DNA of 6,045 bases, from positions 1 to 6,045 of the forward strand of contig CAYQMH010000105.1 of assembly GCA_964418485.1 (NCBI GenBank), in the 5' to 3' direction. Below the pieces are notes generated by a model that was not told the origin of the DNA, made no database searches, and saw nothing but the letters and a program-made list of their open reading frames with translations. Within the stretch, counting starts at the first letter, position 1; every line of letters begins with the position of its first letter. The stretch is from JAFGHJ01 sp964418485. Its GTDB lineage: Bacteria; Hydrothermota; UBA3072. The translations under genes and the position numbers were made by a program. Positions 6,003 through 6,045 of the stretch are shown piece by piece.

Positions 6003-6045
6003 GAGAAAAAATCTTGTTTATTCAGGTGGTGGTGATATCCTTCTG

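Noticed and set aside
6001..6045. Possible start of a plus-strand gene (ATG at 6001, open to the window edge, MRKNLVYSGGG...).
   Set aside because: Only 15 codons are visible, there is no Shine-Dalgarno sequence, and the peptide is not recognisable. Minus-strand frames ending at 6018-6020 (TAA, ...RRISPPPE) are equally plausible.

Overview
The window looks like a piece of an AT-rich bacterial chromosome, most likely from an uncultured member of the broad FCB-type lineages (for example WOR-3/Stahlbacteria-like or Cloacimonetes-like). That placement is an inference. It rests on a Por/type IX-like C-terminal sorting domain on a secreted C45-family protein, a divergent bacterial SMC, low GC content with Lys/Glu-rich proteins, and short degenerate repeats between genes. 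No rRNA or other phylogenetic marker is present to settle it.

Layout. Bases 1-308 are non-coding: a GC-richer, hairpin-forming block (1-69), AT-rich DNA with two inverted repeats, and a degenerate 7-bp tandem repeat (214-255). A small plus-strand zinc-ribbon protein follows (309-536) and ends in an AT-rich hairpin flanked by a T-tract. Everything from 572 to 5792 is on the minus strand and reads as one likely operon, in transcription order: smc (5792-2523), a DUF192 lipoprotein (2495-2016) and a secreted C45-family (AAT-like) hydrolase (1992-572). The gaps are only 27 and 23 bp. The C45 gene is broken by a frameshift near 1460-1483 and an in-frame TAG at 809-811, yet homology continues across both. 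Bases 5793-6045 are intergenic. They hold a possible smc promoter, a degenerate dispersed repeat pair, a second 7-bp tandem repeat, and an 18-bp near-palindrome containing two divergent TATAAT boxes.

How the genes relate. SMC compacts and segregates the chromosome in the cytoplasm. The two downstream products are exported envelope proteins, one lipid-anchored and one probably destined for sorting at the outer membrane. No functional link to SMC is evident, so the grouping looks like co-transcription by proximity. I see no clear new multi-gene system. The items most worth a second look are the SMC with an altered hinge glycine motif and ABC signature, the doubly interrupted C45 gene, and the two 7-bp-periodic repeat tracts that bracket the locus.
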